In this document: piece by piece, positions 1-9,756 of the stretch | Layout: each line of letters begins with the position of its first letter | Numbering within the stretch: the stretch's first letter is position 1 | Assembly: GCF_000970795.1 (NCBI RefSeq) | Contig: NZ_KQ034028.1 | Coordinates: 281,161-345,160 of the forward strand | Direction of reading: 5' to 3' | Source of the DNA: Bombilactobacillus mellifer | Lineage (GTDB): Bacteria > Bacillota > Bacilli > Lactobacillales > Lactobacillaceae | DNA length: 64,000 nt | Program-made: the position numbers and the translations under genes | The notes under the pieces: generated by a model | Seen by the model: only the letters and a program-made list of their open reading frames with translations | Told to the model about the DNA's origin: nothing | Database searches by the model: none

Positions 1-1
1 T

Positions 2-1522
2 TTAGCAGGCGCCCAACCACGCTTAGAAAGTATCGCAAAACATTTTGTGAATCATTTTGAAACTCGTCAAAAAGAAACTTTTGGCAAGTCGATGATTGTT
101 GAAATGTCACGGCGTAACGCGGTTAGATTGTATGACGAAATAGTAAAATTACGTCCAGAATGGGACAGTCAAGACTTAAAAAAGGGCAAAATTAAAGTAG
201 TAATGACATCATCAGCTGCTGATGGGTCAGAGATGTCTAGGTTTCAAACCAATAAATCCGAAAGAAGAATCTTGCAGCAGCGAATGAAAGACGTTCACGA
301 TGAATTGCAAATAGTTATCGTCGTGGATATGTGGCTGACGGGTTTTGATGTGCCTTCACTGAACACGATGTACATCGATAAACCAATGAAGGGTCATAAT
401 TTAATTCAAGCAATCGCCCGTGTTAATCGTGTATTTAAAGATAAAGACAACGGTTTGATTGTTGATTATATTGGTATTGCCGAAAATCTAAAAAATGCTT
501 TAAAAGTTTATTCTACTAACGATCGAGGGCAAGTTGGAATCAATATGGATAAGGCACTTGCCGTGTTAAAAGAAAAGTATGATATTATTACCAATGATTT
601 TCTCTATGGAATTGACTATTCTGATTTTAATTCTCAGGATGGGGCAGTGCGCCTCAAGGTTACCCAAAGGGTTGCAAATGAAATTTTGCATGAGAATGAA
701 GCACGTCAAAAAAAGTTTTTAGATATAGTTACAGAGTTAGAAAAAGCCTATGCTTTAACTTCAACACAGCCTCAGGCACAAGCATATAGTAAAGAAATAG
801 CCTTTTTTAAAACTGTAAAAGTTTTTATTATGAAAATCAAATCGCCAGCTACACCAACAGATTTTGCTGATCCACAAGATATTAAATACCAAATGCAGCA
901 GTTACTGGATCAATCAATTATCTCTGAACCAAATGTAGATATTTATAGTGAATTAGGTATAGAAAGGCAAAGCATTGATCTTATTTCGGATGAATTTTTG
1001 GAAAAAGTCAAAAGTATGCCTGAAAAAGATATCGCGATAAGCTTATTAGAAAAGTTACTTAAAGGTAAAGTAAAAGCCATGATGAAAACTAATAAGGTTA
1101 TGTCGGCAAGATTTCAAGAAATGCTTCAAAAAGCTATTGATGAATACAATAAGCGCGGAATTACCAGTGAATGCGTAATACGAAAACTTATTGAAATGGC
1201 GAAAGAAATTAATTCCCAGCAAGAAAGAGGAAAAGATCTGGGCCTGAGTCAAGAAGAAATTGCATTTTATGATGCTTTAGCTGACCATGAAAAAGCAGTA
1301 GAAGTTTTGGGAGAAAAGAAATTACACTTAATTGCTCAAGAACTTGTTAAACTAGTGAAACAAGAAGCTGGTGTGGATTGGGAAAAACGTAGAAATATCC
1401 AGGCCAAAATGAGGGTTGCAGTCAAACATTTGTTAAGAAAATATGGTTATCCACCTGATATTGCCCCAGCAGCCGTTGATACTGTTGTTCAACAAGCTGA
1501 ATTGATGGCGACGGCTGACTAA
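2..1522 (+). CDS. hsdR: Type I restriction enzyme R subunit, C-terminal part (5'-truncated by window)
   Basis: The frame is open from base 2, so the first GTG at 47 is an internal codon and the gene begins outside the window; 506 residues are visible. HsdR is the ATP-dependent translocase/endonuclease subunit of type I restriction-modification complexes and works with HsdM and HsdS. The stretch VVDMWLTGFDVPSLNTMYID, followed by HNLIQAIARVNRVF, matches helicase motifs V and VI of superfamily 2 (arginine finger in QAIARVNR) near residues 110-150. The rest is the helical C-terminal domain used for assembly with HsdM. No hsdM or hsdS follows, so any partners lie upstream. The nuclease domain is not visible, so intactness cannot be judged. 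Confidence 0.9.
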   Translation, partial: LAGAQPRLESIAKHFVNHFETRQKETFGKSMIVEMSRRNAVRLYDEIVKLRPEWDSQDLKKGKIKVVMTSSAADGSEMSRFQTNKSERRILQQRMKDVHDELQIVIVVDMWLTGFDVPSLNTMYIDKPMKGHNLIQAIARVNRVFKDKDNGLIVDYIGIAENLKNALKVYSTNDRGQVGINMDKALAVLKEKYDIITNDFLYGIDYSDFNSQDGAVRLKVTQRVANEILHENEARQKKFLDIVTELEKAYALTSTQPQAQAYSKEIAFFKTVKVFIMKIKSPATPTDFADPQDIKYQMQQLLDQSIISEPNVDIYSELGIERQSIDLISDEFLEKVKSMPEKDIAISLLEKLLKGKVKAMMKTNKVMSARFQEMLQKAIDEYNKRGITSECVIRKLIEMAKEINSQQERGKDLGLSQEEIAFYDALADHEKAVEVLGEKKLHLIAQELVKLVKQEAGVDWEKRRNIQAKMRVAVKHLLRKYGYPPDIAPAAVDTVVQQAELMATAD

Positions 1523-1796
1523 ATTTTTGTCCTTAAAAAAAATATTAAATTATTCTTGAATTAATATTAATTAACATTTTTATTGTCCAGAGTTTACGGA
1601 AGGTATTATGTTTGCAAACAAAAAATGATGAACTAAATATATAACTGCTATTGATTTTATGTAGTATTAACCTAGTTTATTACATAATCAGAGTTTTGAA
1701 TTATAACAACCGACAAAATTATTATCTGCGATTTTGAGATATTTAATTTTGGCGGTTTTTTGAGTGCAACTTTGCTTTACTCTTTTCAATTGAAGA
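1523..1796. other. AT-rich intergenic region without a gene
   Basis: No coding region or clear terminator is seen here. A perfect 12-bp palindrome TGTTTGCAAACA lies at 1609-1620. It is of a length that could bind a dimeric regulator, but nothing links it to a gene. The marR promoter starts at the right edge. Confidence 0.5.
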
Positions 1797-1825
1797 TTGA
1801 CATTTCCTAAGTAGCAAGTTAATAT
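1797..1825 (+). promoter_or_regulatory. marR-uvrA-like operon promoter
   Basis: A consensus -35 TTGACA (1797-1802) and a near-consensus -10 TAATAT (1820-1825) are separated by exactly 17 bp. Expected transcription start is near 1832, about 30 nt before the marR ATG. The -10 box overlaps the palindromic operator by five bases. Confidence 0.85.
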
Positions 1826-1844
1826 TTTCCATATGGAAAATATT
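1821..1844. promoter_or_regulatory. 24-bp perfect palindrome, probable MarR operator
   Basis: Each half reads AATATTTTCCAT followed by its exact reverse complement. It covers the end of the -10 box and the predicted transcription start of the marR gene beginning at 1862. MarR dimers bind palindromes of this size and usually repress their own promoters, so autoregulation is inferred from position. A MarR-controlled UvrA-like gene directly downstream would respond to the same ligand. Confidence 0.75.
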
Positions 1845-1861
1845 ACCGAAAGGAAATTAAA

Positions 1862-2293
1862 ATGGCGCAAGATTTATATAATACTTTAATGAATCTGCAG
1901 TGTGAATTAGTGGCAGAAAGAAATTTAGTTAATCCGGAACAAATCAGCTGGCTACAATATGATATTTTAAGTATTTTACAACCGCAGGCCAGTCGGCCAA
2001 CTGTTATGAGCCGGCAATTGGGTATTACGCAGGTCAAACTGTCGAAGAACCTCAAAAAATTGCGTGAATTAGATTATATAACCCAAACGCCAGATGCCAA
2101 TGATCGACGTGAAATTACCACTGCCCTTACGCCAAAGGGGCAACAATTTCTGTCTGATATTGCTATGAAACATCGCGAATTATATGACAAAGCATGCAAA
2201 GTTTGGTCGAAAGAAGAACAACAACAATTTATGGTCCAGGCAAACAAACTAATTGATCTGTTGAGAAAAGAGCGGATTGCCGATGACCAATGA
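1862..2293 (+). CDS. MarR-family transcriptional regulator
   Basis: A 143-residue protein, the usual MarR length. A winged-helix region around residues 45-95 includes [18 protein letters not shown] as the likely recognition helix and [16 protein letters not shown] as the wing with the family's conserved D-R pair. Flanking helices would form the dimer interface. The ATG is preceded by an AAAGGAAA ribosome binding site. It overlaps the downstream UvrA-like gene by 11 bp, so the two are co-transcribed and probably translationally coupled. The palindrome over its promoter suggests autorepression. The ligand cannot be deduced. Confidence 0.88.
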   Translation: MAQDLYNTLMNLQCELVAERNLVNPEQISWLQYDILSILQPQASRPTVMSRQLGITQVKLSKNLKKLRELDYITQTPDANDRREITTALTPKGQQFLSDIAMKHRELYDKACKVWSKEEQQQFMVQANKLIDLLRKERIADDQ

Positions 2294-4526
2294 AAATATT
2301 ATTGTCCAAGGGGCTCGGACCAATAATCTCCAAAATATTTCAGTGGTAATCCCTAAAAGAAAGATTACCGTAATTACGGGAGTTTCCGGCGCAGGCAAAT
2401 CGTCACTGGCTTTGGGAACAATCGCTGCCGCTTCACAACGGCAAGTGAATAAGACTTATAGTGCCTATGTCCAGCAATTGTTGTCGCAATTTCCGGAACC
2501 GGATGTAACTAGAATTAAAAATCTGCCTTTTACCCTGGTGGTTGATCAAAAAGGAATCAGTAATAATCGTCGCTCTACCTTGGGGACCTATACAGATATT
2601 TATTCAGCTTTACGGTTATTATTTTCCCGAATAGCTCAGCCATTTATTGGTTATTCGATGAATTATTCTTTTAATAACCCGGCGGGGATGTGTCCTAACT
2701 GTGAAGGATTAGGGCAAATTCGAGCCATTGATCCAAATAAGTTGTTAAATTTTGATAAATCTTTGAATGAAGGCGCCATTGAATTTCCTACGTTTCAACC
2801 GGGTGGTTGGCGGCTTTCACGGTATACGGAATCAGGTTTTTTTGATAATAACTTAGCTTTAAAAAAGTGGCCCTCGCCCAAACTGAAATTATTGTTATAT
2901 GGAAAACGACAAACTCCTCCTCAGCCTACAGCCAACTGGCATAAAAGTGCTTTTTATTTGGGCCTTATTTCGCGAATACAGCAAACCTTTCTCAATAAAA
3001 GTCAAGCAAAGTATCAACAAGAATTACAACAGATTGTAAAAATCAATGTTTGTCCTGTTTGTCATGGCCAAAGATTAAAGCCTCAAGCATTGGAAGCTTT
3101 GATTAATAATCAAAATATCGCTGATTGTAGTGCGATGAGTTTGGTTGATTTGCGGCAATGGCTGTGTGCGATCAATACTTCATCGGTGCAGCCGATTATT
3201 GAAGAATTAACCAACAAATTGAATAATTTGATTACGGCGGGCCTAGGTTATTTAAGCTTAGATCGTACGACGGCCTCTTTGTCGGGAGGTGAAGCTCAAA
3301 GAGTAAAGTTAGTTAATTATTTGAATAGTGGCTTAACTGATTTGCTTTATATCTTTGATGAGCCTAGTGTCGGTCTTCATGCTTATGATCTGTTGAAAGT
3401 TATTAAGATTTTTCAACGGTTAAAGGCTCAAGGAAATATGGTCTTAATTGATGATCATGATCCGCAAATCATAGCCCTCGCCGATCACGTTATCAATCTT
3501 GGCGAACCAGCGGGAACTCAAGGGGGCTATATAACTTTTAGTGGTAGTTATGCAGACTTAAAGAAAAGTGCAACGTTAACCGGAACTAGTTTGTGTCATT
3601 TAGGCGACTTGAAGTCTACTTATCGGCCCATTACTAACTTTTACCAAATTAATAATGTGACCCAAAATAATTTACAGCATGTTCAGGTAAAAATTCCACA
3701 ACGGAGTTTAACTGCTATTACAGGAGTTGCCGGCTCAGGTAAAAGCAGTTTGATATCGGCCTTTCAAAGTCAATATCCGCAAACCGCAGTTGTGAATCAG
3801 CATTTGATATCTGGGAGTAACCGTTCCAATGTTTTAACCTATTTAAATATTTTTGATTCTTTGCGGCAATATTTTGCTCAGCATACTCATCGGGCTTTAG
3901 GATTATTTTCTTTCAATAGTCAAGGAGCTTGTCCTATTTGTAAGGGCAAAGGAGTGTTGAAATTAGACCTGGCTTATATAGGCAATTCAGTTAGTATTTG
4001 TGAAGCTTGTCATGGTCAACGTTATGCACCCACAGTGTTAAAATTGCGAGTTCAAGGGATGAATATTGCGGAAGCGATGGATTTGAATCCGCAGTCTTTT
4101 GCCGAAAAGTTTCCCATTTTGCAATCAGCAATGCGGATTTTACAATAGGTGGGTTTGGGATATATTAAGTTGAATCAAGCTTTAGATACTTTTTCAGGAG
4201 GAGAGTTACAGCGCTTAAAATTGGCCCACTTCCTCTTAAAACAGACAAGTGATATTTTAGTTTTAGATGAGCCCACGAGTGGTCTACATGAATATAATGT
4301 GCAAAAGCTAATTACTTTGTTGCACAAGCTTATTCAAAAATATCCATTGACAATTATAGTGATTGAGCATAATCTGCGACTGATGGGTCAAGCCGATTGG
4401 ATCGTTGATCTGGGACCATATGCGGGTGCGCACGGGGGCAAAATTTTGTTTTCCTGTCGACCACGAGAATTATATAATCAGGGACAGACTTTGACGGCTC
4501 AAGCTTTGCGCCGATATTGGAAATAA
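2283..4526 (+). pseudogene. UvrA-like ABC ATPase interrupted by an in-frame TAG codon
   Basis: Codons from ATG 2283 read as a UvrA-type protein of 621 residues to TAG 4146-4148, and the same frame continues to 4526 with 125 more. Visible parts, in order: Walker [10 protein letters not shown] (residues 33-41), zinc cysteines CPNC and CPVC, signature SGGEAQR, Walker B FDEPSVGLH, second Walker A GVAGSGKSS, zinc cysteines CPIC and CEAC, then after the stop SGGELQR and LDEPTSGLH. Every catalytic motif is present; only the stop separates zinc module 2 from the second signature. About 747 residues is shorter than housekeeping UvrA (about 940), which fits a short UvrA paralogue. Together with the MarR neighbour this suggests a stress or drug-tolerance role, not core repair. 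The downstream piece has a GTG at 4149 but no ribosome binding site. A sequencing error or readthrough cannot be excluded. Confidence 0.8.
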
Positions 4527-4582
4527 GGTTCTTCTTCATTATGATTAATTGTAAGAACTGAGGTTAAAGGGAATATCAACCA

Positions 4583-5068
4583 ATGGACAAAACAGAAACT
4601 TTACATTATCTCGATCAACTAGGTATCGCCTATGAATTAGTGGGGCATCCGGCTGTGTTCAATATGGCCGAATTGGCTCAAATTTCATTACCCCATCCGG
4701 AAGCGGATGCTAAAAATTTATTTATAAGAGATGATAAGAAAAGAAATTATTATCTGCTCACTATTCAGGGAACGAAGCGGGTTAATTTGAAGCAGTTTCA
4801 ACAAGCCAATGGTACCCGCAGGTTAACCTTGGCCTCACCTGCAGATTTGCAAGCCAAATTAGGACTTAGTCCGGGGTCCGTGACGCCGTTGGGATTATTA
4901 AATGATGCTTCACATGAAATCCCTTTTTATTTGGATTCTTATTTTCAAGACCAACCCCGCATTGCCATCCATCCCAACGATAATACTGCTACTATTTGGT
5001 TAAAGCCCCTAGATCTATTGGACGTAATTCAAAAATTAGGCAATCCGGTAAAAGTAGTACCCATGTAA
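4583..5068 (+). CDS. Prolyl-tRNA editing protein, YbaK/EbsC/ProX family
   Basis: This 161-residue protein matches stand-alone trans-editing domains that hydrolyse mischarged aminoacyl-tRNA(Pro) such as Ala-tRNA(Pro) in the cytosol. Family features are the N-terminal HYLDQLGIAYELVGHPAVFNMAE, the AKNLFIRDDKKRNYYLLTI strand with its conserved lysine, and the C-terminal SPGSVTPLGLLNDASHEIPF segment. The length is typical. It is monocistronic, 56 bp after the UvrA-like gene, and followed by a strong terminator. The exact tRNA substrate (Ala or Cys on tRNA-Pro) is not determined by sequence alone. Confidence 0.88.
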   Translation: MDKTETLHYLDQLGIAYELVGHPAVFNMAELAQISLPHPEADAKNLFIRDDKKRNYYLLTIQGTKRVNLKQFQQANGTRRLTLASPADLQAKLGLSPGSVTPLGLLNDASHEIPFYLDSYFQDQPRIAIHPNDNTATIWLKPLDLLDVIQKLGNPVKVVPM

Positions 5069-5176
5069 ATTCAAATGTTTGGGTTAATGGTGCTAGGACC
5101 ATTATTCCTAGGACAGTATTTGTCATCCTTGCAATCAGATTTTCATGGTCTTTGTTGGTGATTCTAAAAAAAAATG

Positions 5177-5210
5177 AAAAAATCGTTTTAAATTAATAAA
5201 ACGATTTTTT
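5177..5210 (+). terminator. Intrinsic terminator after the prolyl-tRNA editing gene
   Basis: A perfect 14-bp stem (5177-5190 with 5197-5210) around a 6-nt loop, with the U-rich tract forming the 3' arm. A-rich sequence on the 5' side could make it act on both strands. Confidence 0.85.
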
Positions 5211-5547
5211 TATATGGCTATAGATTTTCTGGGGAGCAACTTTACGAAGAAGTGAGATACAGCTTCCAGCGTGCGAAGTGCTAGTCACCAAATTCTAATT
5301 TTTGTATGAGCCAAATTTGTGTCCCACTAGCGTTTTGTTTTCTCATCATTAAGTCGCTTTGAAGTTGACGAGAGTAAGAGCAAATCTCCTGTTACTCAGC
5401 GTAACCGTGACGGAGTATTTAAACTGTGTGTTTATAAAGTAACCATAATAGCTATCTCTATGGTCATACTCAGTTTATTATTTCAGGTCTATAATTGTAG
5501 AGGTCAGTAATTTATTATTTGAATAAGAGAAGGGGAGCTGTCAGTTT
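5211..5547. other. Intergenic region upstream of the broken oxidoreductase gene
   Basis: No coding region is supported. It holds one copy of a 19-bp repeat (5316-5334) and a small hairpin GTTAC-TCAGC-GTAAC near 5389-5403. A purine-rich AGAAGGGGAGC before 5548 is the oxidoreductase ribosome binding site. Confidence 0.5.
5316..5334 (+). repeat. 19-bp direct repeat, copy 1
   Basis: TTTGTGTCCCACTAGCGTT is identical to 6946-6964. The two copies flank the frameshifted oxidoreductase gene in the same orientation, about 1.63 kb apart. Similarity does not extend clearly beyond the 19 bp. Confidence 0.8.
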
Positions 5548-6502
5548 ATGCAGGCTTTATATTTTACTGAATTTGGTTCTAGTGCGGTCCTTCAATATAG
5601 TGAGGTGCCTTTACCGTCACTGCAATCTAATGAAGCCTTAGTTAAAAATGACTACATTGGTCTCAATTTTGCGGATATTTATCGGCGCCGCGGGACCTAT
5701 CGAATTCAAGAACATCATCCTTACATTGATGGCTACGAAGGGGCGGGAAAAATTGTTCAAGTTGGTAAGGAAGTCAGTTCCGTCGCTGGTAGGACAAAAA
5801 GTTTTATATGTGGATGTCCCGTTGGCTAATGCCGAGTATGTGGCCGTGCTGAGCACCAAAGTAATTATTTTACCAGCAGATACTTCGCCAAAATTGGCAG
5901 CTACAATTGGTTTGCAAGGCTTAACAGCTGATTTTTTAGCGCATGATTTAGGGAATGATCAAGCTGGCGCCAAAGTTTTTATCACTGGTATCAGTGGTGG
6001 CGTGGGCCAATTGCTGGCACAAATTTTAGTAGCGGATGGCTTACAGGTTTTTGGTTCCGCTTCTACGGCAGCCAAACGGGCGGTTGCACTCCAAAACGGG
6101 GCACAAGGGGTGTTTGCTAGTAGAGAATTTTCCTGGTTGCCTGAGCAAAAGGGCCAGTTTCAGACAGTGTATGATGGGGTAGGCGTCCATTTAGACAAAA
6201 GCTTGCAACTCTTGCGGCATCGCGGACAGGTCGTGTTCTTTGGTATGGCGGGAGGTAATCCACCGCAAATCGACTTAGTGCAGCTGCTGGCGGAATCTAA
6301 AAGTATTTTAACAGGTGATCTCTGGGATTATTTAACGAGCTTTGCAGAGAGAAAACGCCGGAGTGATCGGTTATTTAGCTATTTGCGGCATAATCAAATT
6401 CAGCTCAGTGAACCACAAGTTTTTGCTTTAAGTGCTGGGCAAGCAGCCCATGACTATTTGGAAAATGGTAAAAATATCGGTAAGGTCTTGTTGCAACCTT
6501 AG
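5548..6502 (+). pseudogene. Zinc-independent quinone oxidoreductase (MDR family), frameshifted
   Basis: The reading begins at ATG 5548 (MQALYFTEFGSSAVLQYSEV) and runs with a GroES-like fold through NFADIYRRRGTYR and IDGYEGAGKIV. It then goes out of frame near 5788. The next frame restores VGQKVLYVDVPLANAEYV, the nucleotide-binding GISGGVGQLLAQ and the C-terminal GKNIGKVLLQP. Removing one G at 5788-5789 (the GG of GCTGGTAGG) gives the family-consistent VAVGQKV, so a single-base insertion is the likely lesion. The intact protein would have about 317 residues, normal for NADPH:quinone reductases. No zinc-ligand cysteines are seen. A ribosome binding site AGAAGGGG precedes the ATG. There are no other lesions, so it is recent or a sequencing error. 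Confidence 0.85.
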
Positions 6503-6759
6503 TTAAATTTCAACCGACTAACTACAAGTGAGTCAATTTCTCTAAGCAGATTTTCAACAGCTAACGGGACACTGATTTATCGATGCTTTTGGATCTATTG
6601 CGGAGATATCTTGGCCTGAAAAGAGCTGGATTTAGATTGCATTGGATATTGCTCAATAATTGCAAAGCAGTTTGAAAATCACACTGACCTAAAAGAGTAG
6701 TGTAATTACTTATTGATGAAAAACTGTATTAACAAAATAAACACCTATTAGATGGTTCA
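6503..6759. other. Intergenic region between the broken oxidoreductase and argH
   Basis: I see no gene, RNA motif or repeat here. It ends at the convergent terminator. Confidence 0.4.
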
Positions 6760-6795
6760 AAAAAAGCTGAATCCTTTGCGTGATTCAGCTTTTTT
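6760..6795. terminator. Bidirectional terminator between the oxidoreductase gene and argH
   Basis: A 14-bp perfect stem (6760-6773 with 6782-6795) has an A tract on one side and a U tract on the other. It can end the plus-strand transcript and the minus-strand argGH transcript. Confidence 0.85.
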
Positions 6796-6945
6796 GTAAT
6801 AGTTCAAGTATTCGAAATTGCTTGAGTTTCAACCCTGGAAGGCTAGGAAGAGGATAAGTCCAAGTTTCTAAAGTCTTCAACCGACGAATCCCTTTTCTTC
6901 CCACAAGGAGCGCATTAGCTGGTGCTTGCCTAATCAAGGTGCAAC

Positions 6946-6964
6946 TTTGTGTCCCACTAGCGTT
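6946..6964 (+). repeat. 19-bp direct repeat, copy 2
   Basis: Identical to 5316-5334. It lies 12 bp from the argH stop codon, just inside the argH 3' flank. Confidence 0.8.
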
Positions 6965-6976
6965 CCGTAAAAATTT

Positions 6977-8362
6977 TTAGTCAGCGTTTAACAACTGACG
7001 GGCCCTCGCAATTTGTTGTTTAACTTGTTGAAAGCTTGTTCCACCGAAAGATTGGCGCCGTTGGACAGCAGTTTTAGCTTGCAAATCTTGGTAGACATCT
7101 TCGCCGATATCCGGCAAAAGGGCCTGATATTTGGCTAAGGGAATTTCTTGCAAGGTGACCCCGGTTTTAAGACCTTCCAGGACCAATTGCCCGACAATCG
7201 CGTGCGCTTGTCTAAAGGGGATGCCTTTCACTGCTAAATAATCGGCTAATTCCGTGGCGTTGGAAAAGTCGCGCGTGGTGGCTTGCGCCATATTGGCCGT
7301 CTTAATTTTGGCAGTTTGCAACATGCCCGCCAAAACTGTTAAACAGGGAATAATTGTTTTGACCGTATCAAAGACGCCTTCTTTATCCTCTTGTAAATCT
7401 TTATCATAGGCTAACGGCAAGGCCTTCATTACGGTTAATAAAGCCATTAAATGACCGAAGACCCGGCCGGATTTGCCCCGAATTAATTCCGCAAAATCGG
7501 GATTCTTTTTTTGCGGCATGATAGAACTGCCGGTGGCATACTCGTCTGACAATTCTAAGTAATTAAATTCGTAAGTAGTCCATAATACAATTTCTTCACA
7601 CAAACGTGATAAATGCACCATCAGCAAGGCCGCATTACTTAAAAACTCGAGCGCAAAATCTCGATCGGACACGGCATCAATCGAGTTGGAGTACGGACAC
7701 GTAAAGCCTAAGCGTTGCGCAGTTTGTTGCCGATCAATGGGAAAAGTAGTGCCAGCTAAGGCTGCAGCTCCAAGCGGAGACAAATTAGTGTGTTTTTGAT
7801 TAAATTGAAAGCGTTCAATATCGCGCTGCAACATGTCAAAGTAGGCCATCAAATAATGACCATATGAAATGGGTTGGGCATGTTGTAAATGGGTATAGCC
7901 GGGCATAATGGTTTCAACATTGGCTTCAGCTAAGTTGACCAGCACGGTTTGGAGATTTTTGATTGCTTGAATTACTTGCGGCAAACGTTTTTTTAAGTAC
8001 AAATGAAAGTCAGTGGCGACCTGATCATTACGGCTGCGCGCGGTGTGAAGTTTGCCGGCCACGGGACCAATTTCTTGGGTAAGTAAGCTTTCGATGTTCA
8101 TGTGGATATCTTCATTAGCCACATCAAATTGGAGTTGACCGGCCGCTAACTGCTGTTGTAAATGGTGTAAGCCTTGAATAATTTGCTCAGCGTCTTTGGG
8201 GGTCAAGATGTGAGTGTCGCGCAGCATTTCCACGTGGGCTAAGGAACCTTCCAGATCTTCGGCTGCCATGAGTTGATCAAATTCAATAGAAGCTCCGAAA
8301 GTGTCGGTTTGTGCGGAACCGGTTTCTGTAAATCGCCCGCCCCAGAGTTTTTTAGTTGTCAT
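6977..8362 (-). CDS. argH: Argininosuccinate lyase
   Basis: Catalyses the last step of arginine synthesis: argininosuccinate to arginine and fumarate, in the cytosol as a homotetramer. The 461-residue protein begins [13 protein letters not shown], the standard N-terminus, so this ATG is preferred over in-frame codons further upstream that lie inside argG. The fumarase-superfamily signature [12 protein letters not shown] holds the flexible catalytic-serine loop; [13 protein letters not shown] and the TGLH-type histidine segment are also intact. The start overlaps the argG stop by 11 bp, so the two are co-translated. The bidirectional terminator lies 180 bp downstream. No other arginine-pathway enzymes are nearby, so citrulline must come from elsewhere. 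Confidence 0.95.
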   Translation of the reverse strand: MTTKKLWGGRFTETGSAQTDTFGASIEFDQLMAAEDLEGSLAHVEMLRDTHILTPKDAEQIIQGLHHLQQQLAAGQLQFDVANEDIHMNIESLLTQEIGPVAGKLHTARSRNDQVATDFHLYLKKRLPQVIQAIKNLQTVLVNLAEANVETIMPGYTHLQHAQPISYGHYLMAYFDMLQRDIERFQFNQKHTNLSPLGAAALAGTTFPIDRQQTAQRLGFTCPYSNSIDAVSDRDFALEFLSNAALLMVHLSRLCEEIVLWTTYEFNYLELSDEYATGSSIMPQKKNPDFAELIRGKSGRVFGHLMALLTVMKALPLAYDKDLQEDKEGVFDTVKTIIPCLTVLAGMLQTAKIKTANMAQATTRDFSNATELADYLAVKGIPFRQAHAIVGQLVLEGLKTGVTLQEIPLAKYQALLPDIGEDVYQDLQAKTAVQRRQSFGGTSFQQVKQQIARARQLLNAD

Positions 8363-9569
8363 GTTGGGATCCTGCTGATTTTTGATGGACTTGTGCATAA
8401 ACTTTGCTTGGTAAACCATATAGTTCAATAAAACCTGCTGCGGCTTCTTGATCGAAGGAATCAGCGGCAGTATAAGTCGCCAGATCATGGTCGTATAAAG
8501 AATTAGGTGATTTCCGTCCTTCACAAATCACGTTACCTTTGAACAATTGCACTCTGACGGTCCCATTCACGTCTTGTTGACTTTGCTTAATAAAGGCGAG
8601 CAGGCTGTCCATTAACGGTGAAAACCATAAGCCATTATAAATATTTTCGGTAATTTCTTTTTCAACTACAGGTTTAAAATGGTCCAAAGTTTTATCTAAG
8701 GTAATATCTTCCAGATCTTTATGAGCGGCCAATAAAACGGTGGCAGCCGGACATTCGTAAATTTCCCGTGATTTGATTCCAATTAAGCGGTTTTCGACGT
8801 GATCAATCCGCCCAATGCCATGTTGTCCGGCAAGGTGATCCAGTTTCATAATTAAAGTGGCCAACGACATAGTTTCGCCGTTCAAAGCCACGGGGACACC
8901 CGCTTCAAAAGTCAAAGTAATAATTGCGGGTTGATCCGGTGTATCAGCAATGGCCACTGTACGATCATAGGCATCTGCTGGCGCACTCACCCATGGATCT
9001 TCCAAAATCCCACATTCATTTGCCCGCCCCCACAGGTTTTCATCAATAGAATAGGGACTCTGTTTGTTGATGGGTACAGGGATGTTATTGGCTTTGGCAT
9101 AGTCGATTTCTTCTTCACGAGACCAATGCGTTTCCCGAATCGGGTCTTCAATTTTTAAATCAGGCGCTAAGGCCCGAATGCCCACATCAAAGCGGACTTG
9201 ATCGTTCCCTTTACCGGTACAGCCGTGTGCAATCGCTGCGGCTCCAGTTTCCCGGGCAATTTTCACTAGTGTTTTCACAATTAATGGCCGCGATAATGCT
9301 GAAACTAAAGGGTATTTATTTTCATAATAGGCATGACTTTGCAAGGCCGGCAAACAATAATCATGCGCGAATTCTTCTTTGGCATCCACAACTCGGGAAT
9401 CTACCGCGCCAACGGCCAACCCTTTTTGTTGCACAGCCTGCAAGTCTTTGCCTTCACCGACATCAATACAACAAGCGATCACATCGTAGCCTTTATTTTT
9501 GAGCCAGGCAATTTCCACAGAAGTATCTAATCCGCCGGAATAAGCCAGCACAACTTTCTCTTTTGTCAT
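8352..9569 (-). CDS. argG: Argininosuccinate synthase
   Basis: Joins citrulline and aspartate with ATP to give argininosuccinate. The 405-residue protein opens with [20 protein letters not shown], whose AYSGGLDTS is the PP-loop ATP-binding motif. Further family signatures include [12 protein letters not shown] and [25 protein letters not shown] ribosome binding site 6 nt upstream selects the ATG at 9569 over in-frame ATG 9575. It is first in the argGH operon. Type I ASS length is usual (about 400). Regulation by an ArgR-type repressor is plausible, but I could not recognise a convincing ARG box. Confidence 0.95.
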   Translation of the reverse strand: MTKEKVVLAYSGGLDTSVEIAWLKNKGYDVIACCIDVGEGKDLQAVQQKGLAVGAVDSRVVDAKEEFAHDYCLPALQSHAYYENKYPLVSALSRPLIVKTLVKIARETGAAAIAHGCTGKGNDQVRFDVGIRALAPDLKIEDPIRETHWSREEEIDYAKANNIPVPINKQSPYSIDENLWGRANECGILEDPWVSAPADAYDRTVAIADTPDQPAIITLTFEAGVPVALNGETMSLATLIMKLDHLAGQHGIGRIDHVENRLIGIKSREIYECPAATVLLAAHKDLEDITLDKTLDHFKPVVEKEITENIYNGLWFSPLMDSLLAFIKQSQQDVNGTVRVQLFKGNVICEGRKSPNSLYDHDLATYTAADSFDQEAAAGFIELYGLPSKVYAQVHQKSAGSQHDN

Positions 9570-9599
9570 AATCATTCCTCCCACGTTTATTTACTGCGC

Positions 9600-9629
9600 A
9601 TTATAGAATAAGACAAACGCCAGATGCAA
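9600..9629 (-). promoter_or_regulatory. Candidate argGH promoter
   Basis: On the minus strand a -35 TTGCAT (9629-9624) is followed after 18 bp by a perfect -10 TATAAT (9605-9600), placing the transcript start about 25 nt before the argG ATG. Confidence 0.6.
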
Positions 9630-9692
9630 TGATCATCGTTAATTTTTTTTAATATTATGAGCAAGGAAATATCCTGGGATAAAGAAAAAAAC

Positions 9693-9721
9693 TTGACAGA
9701 TGATTAGCCGACTCGTAAAAT
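9693..9721 (+). promoter_or_regulatory. Promoter of the amino-acid transporter leader
   Basis: Consensus -35 TTGACA (9693-9698), a 17-bp spacer and -10 TAAAAT (9716-9721). Transcription should start near 9728, about 330 nt before the transporter ATG, leaving an unusually long structured leader. Confidence 0.85.
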
Positions 9722-9756
9722 TAGAAATTAATTAGACATGGTTAAGGAGAAAGACG

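Noticed and set aside
8363..8524. Longer argH reading starting at 8524
   Set aside because: The extra 54 residues lie inside argG and do not resemble an argininosuccinate lyase N-terminus; [11 protein letters not shown] at 8362 is the family start.
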